Source: Villigracilis sp024434165 (GTDB lineage: Bacteria; Chloroflexota; Anaerolineae; Anaerolineales; Villigracilaceae). Taken from it: a stretch of DNA of 64,000 bases. The DNA lies in assembly GCA_030263665.1 (NCBI GenBank), contig SZPK01000009.1, positions 62,001 through 126,000 on the forward strand, in the 5' to 3' direction. The notes beneath the pieces were generated by a model, which made no database searches, was not told the origin of the DNA, and saw only the letters and a program-made list of their open reading frames with translations. Within the stretch, counting starts at the first letter, position 1. Each line of letters starts with the position of its first letter. Positions 15,633 through 23,136 of the stretch are shown here, in pieces. Position numbers and translations under genes: made by a program.

Positions 15633-16080
15633 TTGTTCTTTCTTTATCCCGCGCCTCGTCCCGCCTGGCAATCGTGGCGCGCTTGTCGTAGGCTTTCTTG
15701 CCCTTGGCGAGGGCGATCTCCACCTTGGCGCGCCCATCCTTGAGATAGACCTTCGTCGGAACGATGGTCATGCCCTTGATGCGGACGTTGTTCCACAGTT
15801 CGCGGATCTCCTTTTTGTGCAGGAGCAGGCGGCGTTTGCGGCGCGGCTCGTGGTTGAAGAACTTGCCCGCCTGTTCGTAGGGGGCAATGTGCGCTTCGAG
15901 CAGCCAGGCTTGCTCGCCGTTCTCCACGTCCACGTAGGATTCCTGGATGCTGATCTGCCCGGCGCGGACGGATTTGATCTCCGAGCCCTGCAGGGAAATG
16001 CCCGCTTCGAACTTTTCGAGCAGGGTGTATTCAAAACCGGCTTTGCGGTTGGTGGCGATGATTTTGATGTTGTCGGTCAC
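15619..16080 (-). CDS. smpB: SsrA-binding protein SmpB
   Basis: This 153-residue SmpB is a partner of tmRNA in ribosome rescue. Family motifs: 'NRKAGFEYTLLEKFEAGISLQGSEIKSVRAGQ' at the start, 'HIAPYEQAGKFFNHEPRRKRRLLLHKKEI' in the middle and 'VYLKDGRAKVEIALAKGKKAYDKR' before a basic tail (ARDKERTMRVR) that reaches into the decoding site. It starts with GTG at 16080. tmRNA itself is not in this window. It is of normal length. Confidence 0.96.
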   Translation of the reverse strand: MTDNIKIIATNRKAGFEYTLLEKFEAGISLQGSEIKSVRAGQISIQESYVDVENGEQAWLLEAHIAPYEQAGKFFNHEPRRKRRLLLHKKEIRELWNNVRIKGMTIVPTKVYLKDGRAKVEIALAKGKKAYDKRATIARRDEARDKERTMRVR

Positions 16081-16172
16081 GGGATGATTTTAGCATGGAA
16101 TAAGCGGGGACGCCCCGCCCGGCTGGGTAAGCCGCCTGATGAAGTTGACGCATCATACCCACCCGTTGGGAA

Positions 16173-17426
16173 TCATCCCCATTTGAGCAGATACAAACCC
16201 GCCGCGATGCGCGCCGCGCCGAAGAGGATCAGCGCCGGGGCAAGCCCAACCGCTTCGGCGACGGCCGGTCCTGCCAGGGAACTGGTCAGCACGGCGAAGT
16301 TGAACATGATTGTGTACCACGCCAGGTGCGCCGGGCGGTCGTGCGGCGGGATGTTTTCGAGCATGTAATTGGCGTATGCGCCGTTGACAAGTGCGAACAG
16401 GAAGCCGTTGATAAACGACAATCCGTAAAATTGAAGGACGTTTTCAGAGAACGCCAGCATGATGGGGTAGGTTGCCATGCTCGCCACGCCCCAGCCGGTC
16501 ACGCGCTTGTTGCCGAAGCGATGTACGATGCGTCCCAGCTGCGTGGACGCGATAAGCACGGTCAGGTAGTAGAGGGCGGTTCCGATGCCGATGTTGTTGT
16601 CGTTGAGGTTCAGCACGTGCACGTTGTAAAGCGGATAGAGCGGCGACGAAAGGTAGTGCGCGAAATGGAAGAAGAACAACGCGAGCAGCACCTTTCTGAA
16701 ATCTGTTTTCCAGATGTCAGTGCGTAGGGCGGCGGGGATGCCTCGGCGTGGAACAGGTCGGGGGTCGGAAACAGGAATCGGGTCGGAAGGAGGCGCGATG
16801 GTTTTATCCGGCAGCGGCTTGACGTGATAGATGTGATAACTGCTCATCGCCGCGCCGAGGGTTCCAATCGCAAAGACAATCTGGTAGCCGTCGGGGAACG
16901 GTGTGTTTTTGAGGATGTAACCCGCAATGAGCGAAGTCGTCATGTAGGCGATGGCAAAGGTGACATTGCGTGCGCCAGCCACGCGCGCGCGGTATGGTTC
17001 GGGGACGGCTTCTGCAAACAAGGCGTTGAACCCCACCCCCAAAGGCGTGAGCGGGATTGCCATGAGGAATGTCAGGAGGATCAGCGCCCAGATTTGCCCC
17101 TGCTCGTCGAAAAGCCAGGGGAGGGGAATCCAGAGCAGGTAGCCGATGCGGAACAGCACGGAGGACCAGAAGACCGCCTTGCCGGTGTGGCGTTTGCTGA
17201 TCCAGTGACCGGCGGGGATGGCAAGAAAAAGGTTGACGATGGCGGACGTGGCGGTGAGCAGACCGACCTGCAAGCCGCTTGCGCCAAGGCGCGTGGCGTA
17301 CACGTTGAGGAAGTTGACGGCAGTGCCGCTCAACACGCCGTACCAGGCAATGTCGAGATAGAGGTGGATGAAGTTGGGGCGGTATTTTTCGGGGATGTCG
17401 GATTGTCGAAACAAGTTGAAACGCAT
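16173..17426 (-). CDS. MFS transporter
   Basis: This major facilitator protein of about 417 residues has 11-12 membrane segments and a polar proline-rich loop in the middle ('PPSDPIPVSDPRPVPRR', about 213-232), as is usual between the two six-helix halves. Loop 2-3 has 'GHWISKRHTGKAVFW', a version of the MFS signature. I prefer the start MRFNLF at 17426. A TATAAT lies only 7 bp before that ATG, and an in-frame ATG at 17444 would be upstream of that box. This suggests a leaderless or near-leaderless transcript. The substrate is unknown. Confidence 0.82.
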   Translation of the reverse strand: MRFNLFRQSDIPEKYRPNFIHLYLDIAWYGVLSGTAVNFLNVYATRLGASGLQVGLLTATSAIVNLFLAIPAGHWISKRHTGKAVFWSSVLFRIGYLLWIPLPWLFDEQGQIWALILLTFLMAIPLTPLGVGFNALFAEAVPEPYRARVAGARNVTFAIAYMTTSLIAGYILKNTPFPDGYQIVFAIGTLGAAMSSYHIYHVKPLPDKTIAPPSDPIPVSDPRPVPRRGIPAALRTDIWKTDFRKVLLALFFFHFAHYLSSPLYPLYNVHVLNLNDNNIGIGTALYYLTVLIASTQLGRIVHRFGNKRVTGWGVASMATYPIMLAFSENVLQFYGLSFINGFLFALVNGAYANYMLENIPPHDRPAHLAWYTIMFNFAVLTSSLAGPAVAEAVGLAPALILFGAARIAAGLYLLKWG

Positions 17427-17600
17427 GGCGAAGATTATAACCATTTCCCAGGGCGGGATTGCTGCCTGTAGCCTTCACGAATTTTTGCTGCTCGTTCTTT
17501 AATTCGAGCAGATTTGCGAAGGTCGGCGGAAAAACGGCAGCCATCCGAGCCCGCGGGTTCTTACGAAATTTTTACGAAGCCATATTATAAAAAAATAGAT

Positions 17601-17656
17601 TTCTTGCAAAAGTCACTTTTTTACCCTGCTCAAGGCGGCGGGAGCACTTACACAAG
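17601..17656 (-). repeat. Intergenic repeat, copy B
   Basis: This is the shorter copy of the repeat at 13233-13314, in the opposite orientation. It ends 37 bp before the htpG start codon and so would be in the 5' leader of htpG. Same words: GTAAGTGCTCCCGCCGC and GTAAAAAAGTGACTTTTGCAAG (minus strand). Confidence 0.65.
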
Positions 17657-17692
17657 CGAGCTAATAAGAATCTGTTCAGATCAGAGGCGACC

Positions 17693-19555
17693 ATGACGGA
17701 TACACAATCCACCCAACAGTTCAATTTCAAGGCGGAGACGAAGCAGCTCCTGCACATCCTCATCCACTCGTTGTATAAGGACCGCGAGGTGTTTTTGCGG
17801 GAACTGCTCTCGAATGCGTCGGATGCGCTCAACCGCCTGCGTTTCGAGATGCTGACCAACCAGAATGTGCTCGACCCAAATGCGGAGTTGAAAATCCACG
17901 TCAAGGCGGATAAGGACAGCCGCACTATCACGGTTCAGGATACCGGCATCGGCATGACCCGCGACGAGCTTGTGGATCACCTTGGGACGATCGCTCAATC
18001 GAGCGCGCGAAAGTTCCTGGAAGCCGCCAGGGAAAAAGGACAAGATGCCTCCGGCTTGATCGGTCAATTTGGCGTGGGCTTTTATTCGGTCTTCATGGCG
18101 GCGGAGTGGGTGCGGGTCACGTCGCGTTCGTTCCGCCCGGACGCCGAAGCCGTGAGCTGGTATGCGACTGGGGATGATTTTTACCAGGTCAGCCCTGCAG
18201 AGATGAAGGAGCGCGGCACGCGCGTCGAGATCAAACTAAAGGAAGATGCCGCCGAGTTTGCCGAGGAATACCGGATCAAGAACATCATCCATAAACATTC
18301 GGATTACATTGGATTCCCGATCTATGTTGGGAGCGAGGAAAAGCCGGTCAACAAGCAGATTTCGCTGTGGCGTACGCCGCGCAACGAAATCACCGAGGAA
18401 CAGTATAAGGATTTCTACCGCCAGACCACGCTGGATTTCGAAGAGCCGCTCCTGCACATTCACATGGTCACGGATGCGCCGGTGCAGTTGTATGCGCTGT
18501 TGTACATTCCCGCCAGGGCGGAGCGCGGAATTTTCTCCCTGCGCAAAGACGACGGCTTGACGTTGTATTCGCGCAACATCCTGATTGACGAATACAACAA
18601 AGACCTGCTGCCCGACCATCTGCGCTTCGTGCAAGGCGTAGTGGACTCTGAAGATCTGCCGCTCAACGTTTCGCGCGAGACGGTGCAATCCAGCGGTCTG
18701 ATGCCCAAGTTGAAGAAGGTGCTGACCAACCAGGTCGTCAAGGAGTTGGAAACGCTGGCGAAGAAGGATGCGGAAAAGTACAACGCGTTTTGGAAGGAAT
18801 TTGGCGTATATCTCAAGCAGGGTGTCGCAACCAGCCCGGCGGATGCCGACACCGTCACGCCGCTTTTGCGCTTCAAGACCAGCCTCAACCCGGAAGCATG
18901 GTCTTCGCTGGATGACTACATCTCGCGGATGAAGGACGGGCAGAAGTCCATCTACTACATCGTGGGCGAGGACTCGAAATCGGCGCTGCGCAGCCCGCAT
19001 TTGGAAAGCTTCCGCTCGCGCGGTTTGGAGGTCCTGCTCCTTACCGAGCCGATGGATTCGTTCATGTTGATGAGTCTGCGCAAGTACAAGGATTATGAGT
19101 TACAAAACGCGGCGCAGGCGGAACTCGACGGCTTGGATCAGCCCGGAGCGGAGTCTGAGGCGGAGAAAATTCCAGAGGGAGATTTCCAATCGCTTGTCGA
19201 ACGTTTCAAACAGGCGCTCGGCGACCGTGTGACCGACGTCCGCGCGAGCAGCCGGCTGGTGCATTCTGTGGCGCGGCTGGTGGATGCGGACGGCGCATCC
19301 AACCCCGAACTTCAACGGGTATACAAATATCTTGGCAGGGAGTATGAGGTTCCGAAAAAGGTCCTGGAGTTGAATCCCTCGCACGTGATTTTGAAGAACC
19401 TGCTGGCGCTGAACGGCGATGCCGGCTTGCAGAATGCGGTCATCGAGCAGATTTTCGAGAGCGCGCTGCTGGTGGAGGGATTGCACCCCGACCCGTCAAG
19501 CATGGTGCCGCGCATCCAGCAGATCATCGAGGCGGCGCTGACAAGGGGGCGATAG
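17693..19555 (+). CDS. htpG: Molecular chaperone HtpG (Hsp90)
   Basis: This 620-residue Hsp90 is of full bacterial length. The N-terminal ATPase carries 'FLRELLSNASDALNRLRF' (about 33-50), 'VQDTGIGMTRDELVDHLGTIAQSSARKF' and 'GQFGVGFYSVFM'. The middle domain has 'LRFVQGVVDSEDLPLNVSRETVQSS'. The C-terminal dimerisation domain follows, without the eukaryotic MEEVD tail. It is an ATP-dependent cytoplasmic chaperone. The start ATG at 17693 follows a weak site (GAGGCGACC). The 5' leader contains the copy B repeat. Confidence 0.97.
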   Translation: MTDTQSTQQFNFKAETKQLLHILIHSLYKDREVFLRELLSNASDALNRLRFEMLTNQNVLDPNAELKIHVKADKDSRTITVQDTGIGMTRDELVDHLGTIAQSSARKFLEAAREKGQDASGLIGQFGVGFYSVFMAAEWVRVTSRSFRPDAEAVSWYATGDDFYQVSPAEMKERGTRVEIKLKEDAAEFAEEYRIKNIIHKHSDYIGFPIYVGSEEKPVNKQISLWRTPRNEITEEQYKDFYRQTTLDFEEPLLHIHMVTDAPVQLYALLYIPARAERGIFSLRKDDGLTLYSRNILIDEYNKDLLPDHLRFVQGVVDSEDLPLNVSRETVQSSGLMPKLKKVLTNQVVKELETLAKKDAEKYNAFWKEFGVYLKQGVATSPADADTVTPLLRFKTSLNPEAWSSLDDYISRMKDGQKSIYYIVGEDSKSALRSPHLESFRSRGLEVLLLTEPMDSFMLMSLRKYKDYELQNAAQAELDGLDQPGAESEAEKIPEGDFQSLVERFKQALGDRVTDVRASSRLVHSVARLVDADGASNPELQRVYKYLGREYEVPKKVLELNPSHVILKNLLALNGDAGLQNAVIEQIFESALLVEGLHPDPSSMVPRIQQIIEAALTRGR

Positions 19556-19633
19556 TGCGTTTTACCGCTTTACAAAAACCTTTCAACCGGCGTGGTTGCA
19601 ATTATTTTGTAAGGATGCAAACTGCGGCGCTTG

Positions 19634-19642
19634 TGCTATAGT
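19634..19642 (+). promoter_or_regulatory. Extended -10 promoter element for the riboswitch operon
   Basis: TG-C-TATAGT (19634-19642) is a good extended -10 box. The -35 region (around 19614) is a poor match. A start near 19649 would place the riboswitch at the very 5' end of the transcript. Confidence 0.5.
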
Positions 19643-19651
19643 ATCGGCAGA

Positions 19652-19745
19652 CATCCGATAAAGGCAAACCCGGTGAAAACCGGCGACGCAAAGCCATGGG
19701 TCTAAAATCGTAGCGCGATCATGACCGCCAGGCCGCCGAAGATTA
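19652..19745 (+). promoter_or_regulatory. Cyclic di-GMP-I (GEMM) riboswitch
   Basis: The aptamer has all the conserved pieces in order: AAAGGCAAACC, a hairpin CCGG-TGAAAA-CCGG with a GAAA-type loop, the junction GACGCAAAGCCA, then GGGTCTAAAA, a variable hairpin, and GACCGCCAGGCCGCC closing the second arm. These match the c-di-GMP-I class. The class senses the second messenger c-di-GMP, which controls the change from motile to sessile life. A terminator 22 bp downstream completes a transcriptional switch. Whether ligand turns the operon on or off cannot be decided by eye. Confidence 0.88.
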
Positions 19746-19766
19746 CATTGCACCCCAATGACTCGT

Positions 19767-19794
19767 GCCTGGCTTGTTAAAAGCCAGGCTTTTT
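19767..19794 (+). terminator. Riboswitch expression-platform terminator
   Basis: The stem GCCTGGCTT / AAGCCAGGC (19767-19775, 19781-19789) is followed by TTTTT. It lies between the c-di-GMP aptamer and the first gene, whose ATG is 60 bp further on, so it must be read through for expression. Confidence 0.85.
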
Positions 19795-19853
19795 AATCGG
19801 ATGGCTAATCAACCTTCTCGATGTTCGTACTACATCTACCAAGGAGAAAAGCC

Positions 19854-20213
19854 ATGCTCAAAAATTTCAAGATCCTGATCGTCCTCTTCGTCCTCGCTGC
19901 CATCTCTGTCGCCGCCTATGCGTTCGCCGCGTCGAACACTGTTCCTGCCACCAAAGCCGGTGACGGCTCGGGAGCCGTCAGCGGGTACACGGTGACGAAC
20001 GTGGTCTACACGTTGAACGGGACCGACCCCTCCACACTCGATAACGTTGCCTTCGACCTGGGCGCCGCCGCGGCACAGGTGAAGGTGCAGCTGGTGTCGT
20101 CTGGCACCTGGTACTCCTGCACGCTGAGTACCGGAACCGTCTGGGAATGCGACACAACCGGTCTGGCTGTCTCGTCCATCAATCAGTTGCGTGTGGTTGC
20201 TGCCAGCAACTAA
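19854..20213 (+). CDS. Small secreted protein of the c-di-GMP operon
   Basis: This 119-residue precursor has a clear signal peptide (MLKNFKILIVLFVLAAISVAA..., cleavage likely near residues 24-27) and a mature domain of about 93 residues rich in Thr, Ser, Val and Ala, with two cysteines ('YSCTLSTGTVWECDTT') able to form a disulfide. Strand-rich composition suggests a small beta-sandwich, as in TasA/camelysin or pilin-like matrix proteins. Just after the cleavage region it has SNTVPATK, shared with the third gene of the operon (ANTVPSTR). The ATG at 19854 has AAGGAG 7 bp upstream. It is the first gene after the riboswitch and probably the main product. Function inferred, not known. Confidence 0.75.
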   Translation: MLKNFKILIVLFVLAAISVAAYAFAASNTVPATKAGDGSGAVSGYTVTNVVYTLNGTDPSTLDNVAFDLGAAAAQVKVQLVSSGTWYSCTLSTGTVWECDTTGLAVSSINQLRVVAASN

Positions 20214-20231
20214 CCCGGCAGATGCGAAATG

Positions 20232-20302
20232 ACCAAGCCCGTCCGTGGCTGCCCCCCCGAGTTCGAAGGTTGGCGGGGTTGGCGGCAGGCGGGCTTGGTT
20301 TC
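20232..20302 (+). terminator. Intergenic hairpin (attenuator) between precursor and signal peptidase genes
   Basis: ACCAAGCCCG (20232-20241) pairs with CGGGCTTGGT (20290-20299), followed by a short TTT, with GC-rich sequence between them. It may stop part of the transcription or protect the upstream message, giving more precursor than peptidase. Confidence 0.55.
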
Positions 20303-20311
20303 TGAGTGCTT

Positions 20312-22156
20312 ATGATGACGCCTGGCAAGAGTTCATCCCGCCTCTTTTTTTCGTTATCCGCGCTGGCGCTTGTGCTCGTTTTCTGGCTGACGCTTGCGCC
20401 CGTTCAGTTGGGCGGCTGGGTGACGTACGTTATCGTGGATGGTTCCAGCATGGAGCCGGGATTCACCTTCGGGGACCTGGTGCTCGTTCGGAGCGCATCC
20501 GCCTACGGGGTGGGGGATGCGGTCGTCTACCGCGATGCGAACATGGACAGTTTTGTCTTCCACCGCATCGTGGGGACGGAACTGGACCGTTTCGTTCTCC
20601 AGGGCGACAACAACGACTGGCTGGATTCGTACCGCCCAACCCGCGATGAAATCATCGGTAAATTATGGTTGTCCATTCCGCGGCTCGGCAGGGCGTTTGA
20701 ATGGCTTCGGACGCCGCTTAATCTGTCGCTCACAGTCGGTCTGCTGGGAGGTATTCTCATGCTCGATCTTTTCAAAAAACCGTCCCGAAACAAAAAGCAG
20801 AATCTTTCATACCCAAACATTGGCGGCATGAACCAGGCTGCGTTGTTTGGTTCCGCCCTTTTTGCCATGTTTTTTCTTGTGCTCGGTATTTATTCATTTA
20901 CCCGCCCGCTGCATAAACCCGCGGAGAACATCCCCTACCAGCAGGAGGGCTTTTATTACTACTCCGCAACCGGGACGCCCGGCGTATACGACACGGATGT
21001 CGTCCGTTCGGGCGAGCCGGTCTTCCCGAAATTGACCTGCTTCCTTAACATCGGGTTTACCTACAACCTCCTCGGCGAACGATTGCAGGGCGTCTCCGGC
21101 ACGTACAAAATGTACGCGCGGATCTTGGATGAGCAGAGCGGCTGGCAGCGCACCCTTCCCCTGAATGCGGATACCGCCTTTACCGGCAGTTCTTACTTCA
21201 CCATGGCTGCCCTTGATCTCTGCCAGGTGGAATCCATCGTCAATCTCGTCGAGGCGGAGGCGGGTTTGAAGCAGGTCGCTTACACGCTGGAGATCGTCAC
21301 CGACACATCGTTTACCGCTGGCGCCGAAGGGAACATCATTCAGGATTCGTTCTCGCCCGCACTTACCTTCAAGTACGATAAAGTCCATTTCTATCTCGAT
21401 GCTGCCGACCCCCAGGTTGACCCGCTGCGCTCCTCGAAGCCCGGCTTGATAAGCAGTTCGGTTTCCGAGATGAATACCGTTTCTTTTTTGGGCTTGAACT
21501 TCCCGGTTTGGCTTGTGCGCTTTGTTTCCCTGACCGGGTTCGTTCTTTCAAGCGCTGCCCTGCTTGCGGTCGGCGTGAAGTTCTACCGTCTTGCCAGCCA
21601 GAGCGAGGAAGCGCTGATTCGTTTGAAATACGGCGCCCTGCTGGTGGATGTGTACGAGCAGAACCTTGCGCCTTCCACTTCGATGGTTGATGTGGCTTCA
21701 TTGGACGACCTGGCGCGGCTTGCGGAGCGTCACGGCACGATGATTCTGCACATGCAGCGGAACTTCCTGCATTTCTATTTTGTGCAAAGCCATGGCACAA
21801 CCTATCGTTACGTTGTCAGCGCCGGTAAAAAAGGGACGGTCGAAGCCGGGTCCGAACAGGAGAAAATTGCAGCGTCTTTTGAAACAGTTGAGAAGCCTGC
21901 CTCCTCCCCTGAACCGAAGCCGAAGCGCGGGGAGCCGCCTGCCGAAAAGCCGCTGGTGATTCAAAACCGCCTGATTTACACCTACCCTCCCCAGGAAGAG
22001 TTCATGGAAATTGAAAGCCGCCCGGTCGAAGCAAAGAAGCCCGTGCGTGCAGCGCCCGACCCTGTTGAAGAAGTGGAATACGTCATTGACACAGGCGCGA
22101 TCGAGTTTACCGCGCCCTGGCAGGACGCTGTCTTCCTGCAAAAGATAAAGATCTAG
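20312..22156 (+). CDS. ER/archaeal-type signal peptidase I fused to a DUF5305-like domain
   Basis: This 614-residue membrane protein starts with a helix at 10-30, then a signal peptidase I domain with the nucleophile motif GSSMEP (Ser46), 'FGDLVLVRSA', and 'FVFHRIV' (His84) followed by 'LQGDNND'. A His instead of Lys as general base marks the ER/SipW/archaeal type. A second helix lies at 133-150. After another helix (about 168-190) comes an ectodomain (190-400) with the DUF5305 pattern ('YYYSATGTPGVYDTDVV...KLTCFLNIGFTYNL'), a further helix (about 400-425) and a cytoplasmic tail. It probably processes the two secreted proteins encoded beside it. ATG 20312 is preferred; GTG 20306 is possible, and no strong ribosome site is seen. 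Confidence 0.85.
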   Translation: MMTPGKSSSRLFFSLSALALVLVFWLTLAPVQLGGWVTYVIVDGSSMEPGFTFGDLVLVRSASAYGVGDAVVYRDANMDSFVFHRIVGTELDRFVLQGDNNDWLDSYRPTRDEIIGKLWLSIPRLGRAFEWLRTPLNLSLTVGLLGGILMLDLFKKPSRNKKQNLSYPNIGGMNQAALFGSALFAMFFLVLGIYSFTRPLHKPAENIPYQQEGFYYYSATGTPGVYDTDVVRSGEPVFPKLTCFLNIGFTYNLLGERLQGVSGTYKMYARILDEQSGWQRTLPLNADTAFTGSSYFTMAALDLCQVESIVNLVEAEAGLKQVAYTLEIVTDTSFTAGAEGNIIQDSFSPALTFKYDKVHFYLDAADPQVDPLRSSKPGLISSSVSEMNTVSFLGLNFPVWLVRFVSLTGFVLSSAALLAVGVKFYRLASQSEEALIRLKYGALLVDVYEQNLAPSTSMVDVASLDDLARLAERHGTMILHMQRNFLHFYFVQSHGTTYRYVVSAGKKGTVEAGSEQEKIAASFETVEKPASSPEPKPKRGEPPAEKPLVIQNRLIYTYPPQEEFMEIESRPVEAKKPVRAAPDPVEEVEYVIDTGAIEFTAPWQDAVFLQKIKI

Positions 22157-22158
22157 CC

Positions 22159-22545
22159 GTGTTATCCGCGCTTCGCTATCTGACCTTGATCCTGGCTGTG
22201 CTCGTCGTCATCACCTCGCTGACGGCGATTGCCGCCGCCAACACCGTTCCGTCCACCCGAATGGTTGACCAGCCTGTCTCGTTCAATATCAATCATCTCA
22301 AACCCTCCGCCTGCTCCGGCTTGTCCCTGGCGAATCTCATTACCGGTTCCGGGACGGTGACCGGCACACCCGGCAGCGACCTCATCCTCGCAGGTCCTGG
22401 CGCCGATGCGATAGATGGACTCGGCGGCGATGATTGCATCCTGGGCGGCGGGGGAGATGATGTCATCACAGGCGGCGATGGCAGTGATGTCTGCATTGGC
22501 GGTTCAGGTATGAACACCTTCATCGCTTGCGAAGGAGAAGCCTGA
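22159..22545 (+). CDS. Secreted protein with RTX-like calcium-binding repeats
   Basis: This 128-residue precursor has an N-terminal signal peptide (LRYLTLILAVLVVITSLTAIAA) followed by ANTVPSTR, nearly the same motif as in the first operon gene. The second half has Gly/Asp-rich nonapeptide-like repeats (GTPGSDLILAGPGADAIDGLGGDDCI...GGDGSDVCIGGSG), a calcium-binding beta-roll in miniature, with three or four cysteines among them. It starts with GTG two bases after the signal peptidase stop, so translation is likely coupled. It may be a second, calcium-dependent part of a cell-surface matrix controlled by c-di-GMP. Confidence 0.75.
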   Translation: MLSALRYLTLILAVLVVITSLTAIAAANTVPSTRMVDQPVSFNINHLKPSACSGLSLANLITGSGTVTGTPGSDLILAGPGADAIDGLGGDDCILGGGGDDVITGGDGSDVCIGGSGMNTFIACEGEA

Positions 22546-22596
22546 CTCTACCGTTTCCAGAATTCGCGGCGGCTCATTGTAAAGGATGGGCGCGAC

Positions 22597-22630
22597 CGAA
22601 AAGGACAGCCAAAACCGGTTGTCCTTTTCG
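22597..22630 (+). terminator. Terminator of the c-di-GMP operon
   Basis: CGAAAAGGACA (22597-22607) pairs with TGTCCTTTTCG (22620-22630). It lies about 50 bp after the last gene and before the next promoter. Confidence 0.7.
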
Positions 22631-22695
22631 TATAACCAAAAAAAACTCAAATAAATTTATTCGAAACCAAAATTTTTTGTATTACACCAAAACTA

Positions 22696-22724
22696 TTGAC
22701 TTAAACAAAAATATTTGCTATTAT
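22696..22724 (+). promoter_or_regulatory. Sigma-70-type promoter for the DUF2089 gene
   Basis: TTGACT (22696-22701), 17 bp, TATTAT (22719-22724). The in-frame ATG at 22723 lies within the -10 box, so the true start codon must be the ATG at 22744. Confidence 0.75.
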
Positions 22725-22743
22725 GCGTTCATTGGAGCCCCAA

Positions 22744-23136
22744 ATGCCACAAATCCCTCAATCCTGCCCTAGCTGCGCTTCTCCGCTGCTCGTCACCCAG
22801 CTCACCTGCACCGCATGTGGCACCGGTGTGGTGGGTAAGTTCGAACTTTCGCCCTTCTTTCGCCTCTCAAACGAAAATTTGAAGTTCCTCGAGGTTTTCG
22901 TACGAAACCGCGGAAACGTCAAAGAGATGGAGCGCGAAACCGGCGAGTCGTACTGGACGATCCGCCGCCGCCTGGATGAAGTTATCACCGAGATGGGGAT
23001 CGAAATCGAAGAAGAACCCAAACCGGATGATATTTCCACCCGCCGCCAGGAGATCCTTGGCAGGCTCAGCCGCGGCGAGATCAACGTGCAGGAAGCCGCC
23101 AAACTTCTCTCTCAACTCAAAGGAGAATCCTCATGA
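22744..23136 (+). CDS. DUF2089-family regulator with zinc ribbon and HTH
   Basis: This 130-residue protein begins with a zinc ribbon (Cys8, Cys11, Cys22, Cys25) and continues with 'GKFELSPFFRLSNENLKFLEVFVRNRGNVKEMERETGESYWTIRRRLDEVI', the DUF2089 helix-turn-helix. The C-terminal 30 residues (RRQEILGRLSRGEINVQEAAKLLSQL) look like a SHOCT-type helical hairpin, which also opens the next protein. The start is set by GGAG 7 bp before ATG 22744 and by the promoter position. It is probably a DNA-binding regulator of its own operon. It overlaps the next gene by 4 bp (ATGA). Confidence 0.85.
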   Translation: MPQIPQSCPSCASPLLVTQLTCTACGTGVVGKFELSPFFRLSNENLKFLEVFVRNRGNVKEMERETGESYWTIRRRLDEVITEMGIEIEEEPKPDDISTRRQEILGRLSRGEINVQEAAKLLSQLKGESS

